A DNA stretch of 64,000 bases from CAZTDU01 sp964617355 (lineage in GTDB: Bacteria > Pseudomonadota > Gammaproteobacteria > Burkholderiales > SG8-39), in contig CAZTXP010000006.1 of assembly GCA_964617355.1 (NCBI GenBank), forward strand, positions 13,465 to 77,464, given 5' to 3'. Below are positions 62,757 through 64,000 of the stretch, piece by piece. Every line of letters starts with the position of its first letter. Position 1 is the stretch's first letter. Below the pieces are notes generated by a model that was not told the origin of the DNA, did no database searches, and saw nothing but the letters and a program-made list of their open reading frames with translations. The position numbers were made by a program, and so were the translations under genes.

Positions 62757-63602
62757 GTGAAACTCGCCACCTACCTCGATCGCGCCGGCGCCGCGCCGCG
62801 CGTGGGCATCGTCAGCGCCGACGGCACGAAGATCGCGCCGACCGACGCGACCGACATGGTCTCGCTGATCGCCTCCGGCCAGAAGCCGAAGGCCTCGGGC
62901 CCCGAGGTGGCGATCGGCACGGTGACGCTGCTGGCGCCGATCCCGCGCCCGCGCAAGAACGTGTTCTGCGTCGGCTGGAACTACGTCGAGCACTTCGAGG
63001 AAGGCCGCGCCGCGCGCCCGCACGTGAAAGAGATGCCCGACCACCCGACCTTCTTCACCAAGGTGACCACCACCGTCACCGGCCCGTTCGACGCCATCCC
63101 GTACCACGGCCACGTGTCGCAGAAGCTCGACTGGGAAGTGGAACTCGGCGTGATCATCGGCCCCGGCGGCAAGGACATCGCCGAGGCCGACGCGATGAAG
63201 CACGTGTTCGGCTACACCGTGATCAACGATGTCTCGTGGCGCGACATCCAGCGCCGCCACGGCCAGCAGTGGTTCAAGGGGAAAAGCCTGGACGGCACCT
63301 GCCCGATGGGGCCGTGGATCGTCACCGCCGACGAACTCGACGCAGGAAACCTCAAGGTCGAGTGCCGCGTGAACGGCGTCGCCAAGCAGTCGGCGAGCAC
63401 CGCGCAGATGTACTTCAAGATCCCGCGCATCATCGCCGAGCTGTCGCAGGGCCTGACGCTCGAGCCGGGAGACGTGATCGCCACCGGCACGCCCTCGGGC
63501 GTGGGCCACGCGCGCGACCCGCAGGAGTTCATGAAGCCCGGCGACGTCATGGAGACCGAGATCCAGGGCATCGGCATGATCCGCAACACGATCGCGAAAT
63601 GA
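62757..63602 (+). CDS. Fumarylacetoacetate hydrolase (FAH) family protein
   Basis: A 281-residue FAH-fold enzyme. Family marks are PRKNVFCVGWNYVEHFEE, PTFFTKVTTTVTGP, the metal-binding KLDWEVELGVIIG (Glu residues) and VINDVSWRDIQ (Asp). Members include hydrolases, decarboxylases and isomerases of ring-cleavage products (2-hydroxyhepta-dienedioate, ureidoglycolate and others). GTG 62757 is the start. The stop overlaps the next ATG by 4 bases, coupling it to an IlvD-type dehydratase. Confidence 0.9.
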   Translation: MKLATYLDRAGAAPRVGIVSADGTKIAPTDATDMVSLIASGQKPKASGPEVAIGTVTLLAPIPRPRKNVFCVGWNYVEHFEEGRAARPHVKEMPDHPTFFTKVTTTVTGPFDAIPYHGHVSQKLDWEVELGVIIGPGGKDIAEADAMKHVFGYTVINDVSWRDIQRRHGQQWFKGKSLDGTCPMGPWIVTADELDAGNLKVECRVNGVAKQSASTAQMYFKIPRIIAELSQGLTLEPGDVIATGTPSGVGHARDPQEFMKPGDVMETEIQGIGMIRNTIAK

Positions 63603-64000
63603 GCGACGCGCCGAAGGACGACGGGCCCAAGGGCCTCTCGAGGGGCCTCACCAACTATGGCGACGCCGGCTTCTCGCTGTACCTGCGCCGCTCCTTCGCC
63701 AAGTCCATGGGCTTCTCGGGCGAGATGCTCACGAAGCCCACCATCGGCATCGCCGATTCGAGGAGCGCGTACAACAACTGCCACCGGCATTTCCCGGAGC
63801 TGGTCGAGGCGGTGAAGCGCGGCGTGCTCGCCGCGGGCGGGCTGCCGCTCGAGTTCCCCACGGTGTCGCTCGGCGAGGTGTTCCTGTCGCCGACCTCGAT
63901 GATGTTCCGCAACCTGATGGCGATGGACACCGAGGAGATGATCCGCGCGCAGCCGATGGACGCGGTGGTGCTCGTCGGCGGTTGCGACAAGACCGTGCCC
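63599..64000 (+). CDS. IlvD/Edd family dehydratase, N-terminal part (runs off window)
   Basis: The first 134 codons of an IlvD/Edd dehydratase; the frame is open to the right edge. SKPTIGIADSRSAYNN-type sequence (LTKPTIGIADSRSAYNNC), EFPTVSLGEVFLSPTSMMFRN and the iron-sulfur ligand segment VGGCDKTVP are the family hallmarks. It could be dihydroxy-acid dehydratase or a sugar-acid dehydratase (arabinonate, gluconate type). The FEFPTVSLGE wording and coupling to an FAH-family gene favour the sugar-acid group. Confidence 0.88.
   Translation, partial: MSDAPKDDGPKGLSRGLTNYGDAGFSLYLRRSFAKSMGFSGEMLTKPTIGIADSRSAYNNCHRHFPELVEAVKRGVLAAGGLPLEFPTVSLGEVFLSPTSMMFRNLMAMDTEEMIRAQPMDAVVLVGGCDKTVP

Overview
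This is a high-GC chromosomal window. Its large number of orphan periplasmic solute receptors (two TctC/Bug-type, two DctP-type), its liv-type and dipeptide-type ABC transporters, its Rid proteins, MmgE/PrpD, CaiB/BaiF and indolepyruvate ferredoxin oxidoreductase genes suggest a metabolically versatile betaproteobacterium, probably of the Burkholderiales. That placement is inferred from gene content and base composition only. Coding density is very high: no gap between genes exceeds 300 bases, many genes overlap by 1-17 bases, and no rRNA, tRNA, CRISPR array or insertion sequence was recognised.

Layout. 1-4568: a small-molecule catabolic cluster (partial amidohydrolase, divergent ureohydrolase-family protein, two paralogous Rid proteins flanking an MmgE/PrpD protein, DUF1028). 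4585-11040: a dipeptide-type ABC importer with fused ATPases and an M20 hydrolase. 11044-16461: indolepyruvate ferredoxin oxidoreductase iorB-iorA, a TctC receptor, and an SDR-fold protein without the usual catalytic residues. 16563-24294: membrane proteins, an AhpD-like gene interrupted by an in-frame TGA that looks like a selenocysteine codon, an MFS transporter, a second iorA without iorB, and a sterol-desaturase-like hydroxylase. 24301-30622: an SDR, then DctP, Rid, TctC and Asp/Glu-racemase-type genes, and an M13 metallopeptidase. 30657-34455: a three-gene type IV pilin-like operon with a repeat-tailed prepilin and a PilB-like ATPase carrying a receiver-like C-terminus. 34607-38620: small secreted proteins and a complete TRAP transporter.

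38650-48979 is a defence island. A type I restriction-modification operon (hsdM, hsdS, hsdR) is split by a two-gene CBASS system (patatin effector plus CD-NTase), by an unknown gene with a PIN-domain toxin-like gene, and by a 27-codon remnant of another gene fused translationally to the end of hsdS. The CBASS part has visibly lower GC than the rest and looks acquired.

49059-64000: an RNA pseudouridine synthase, a PilZ-like protein, a full liv-type ABC transporter with an acyl-CoA ligase and a TetR regulator (with a clear palindromic operator at 59031-59048), a MetE-like protein, a two-part CaiB/BaiF CoA-transferase, a GGDEF protein with a degenerate active site but an intact inhibitory site, a fumarylacetoacetate-hydrolase-family protein and the start of an IlvD/Edd dehydratase. 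The strongest unexpected signal is the candidate selenoprotein at 17583-18695: the TGA replaces the second Cys of the AhpD CxxC motif and is followed at the right distance by a perfect 7-bp hairpin with a G-containing loop.
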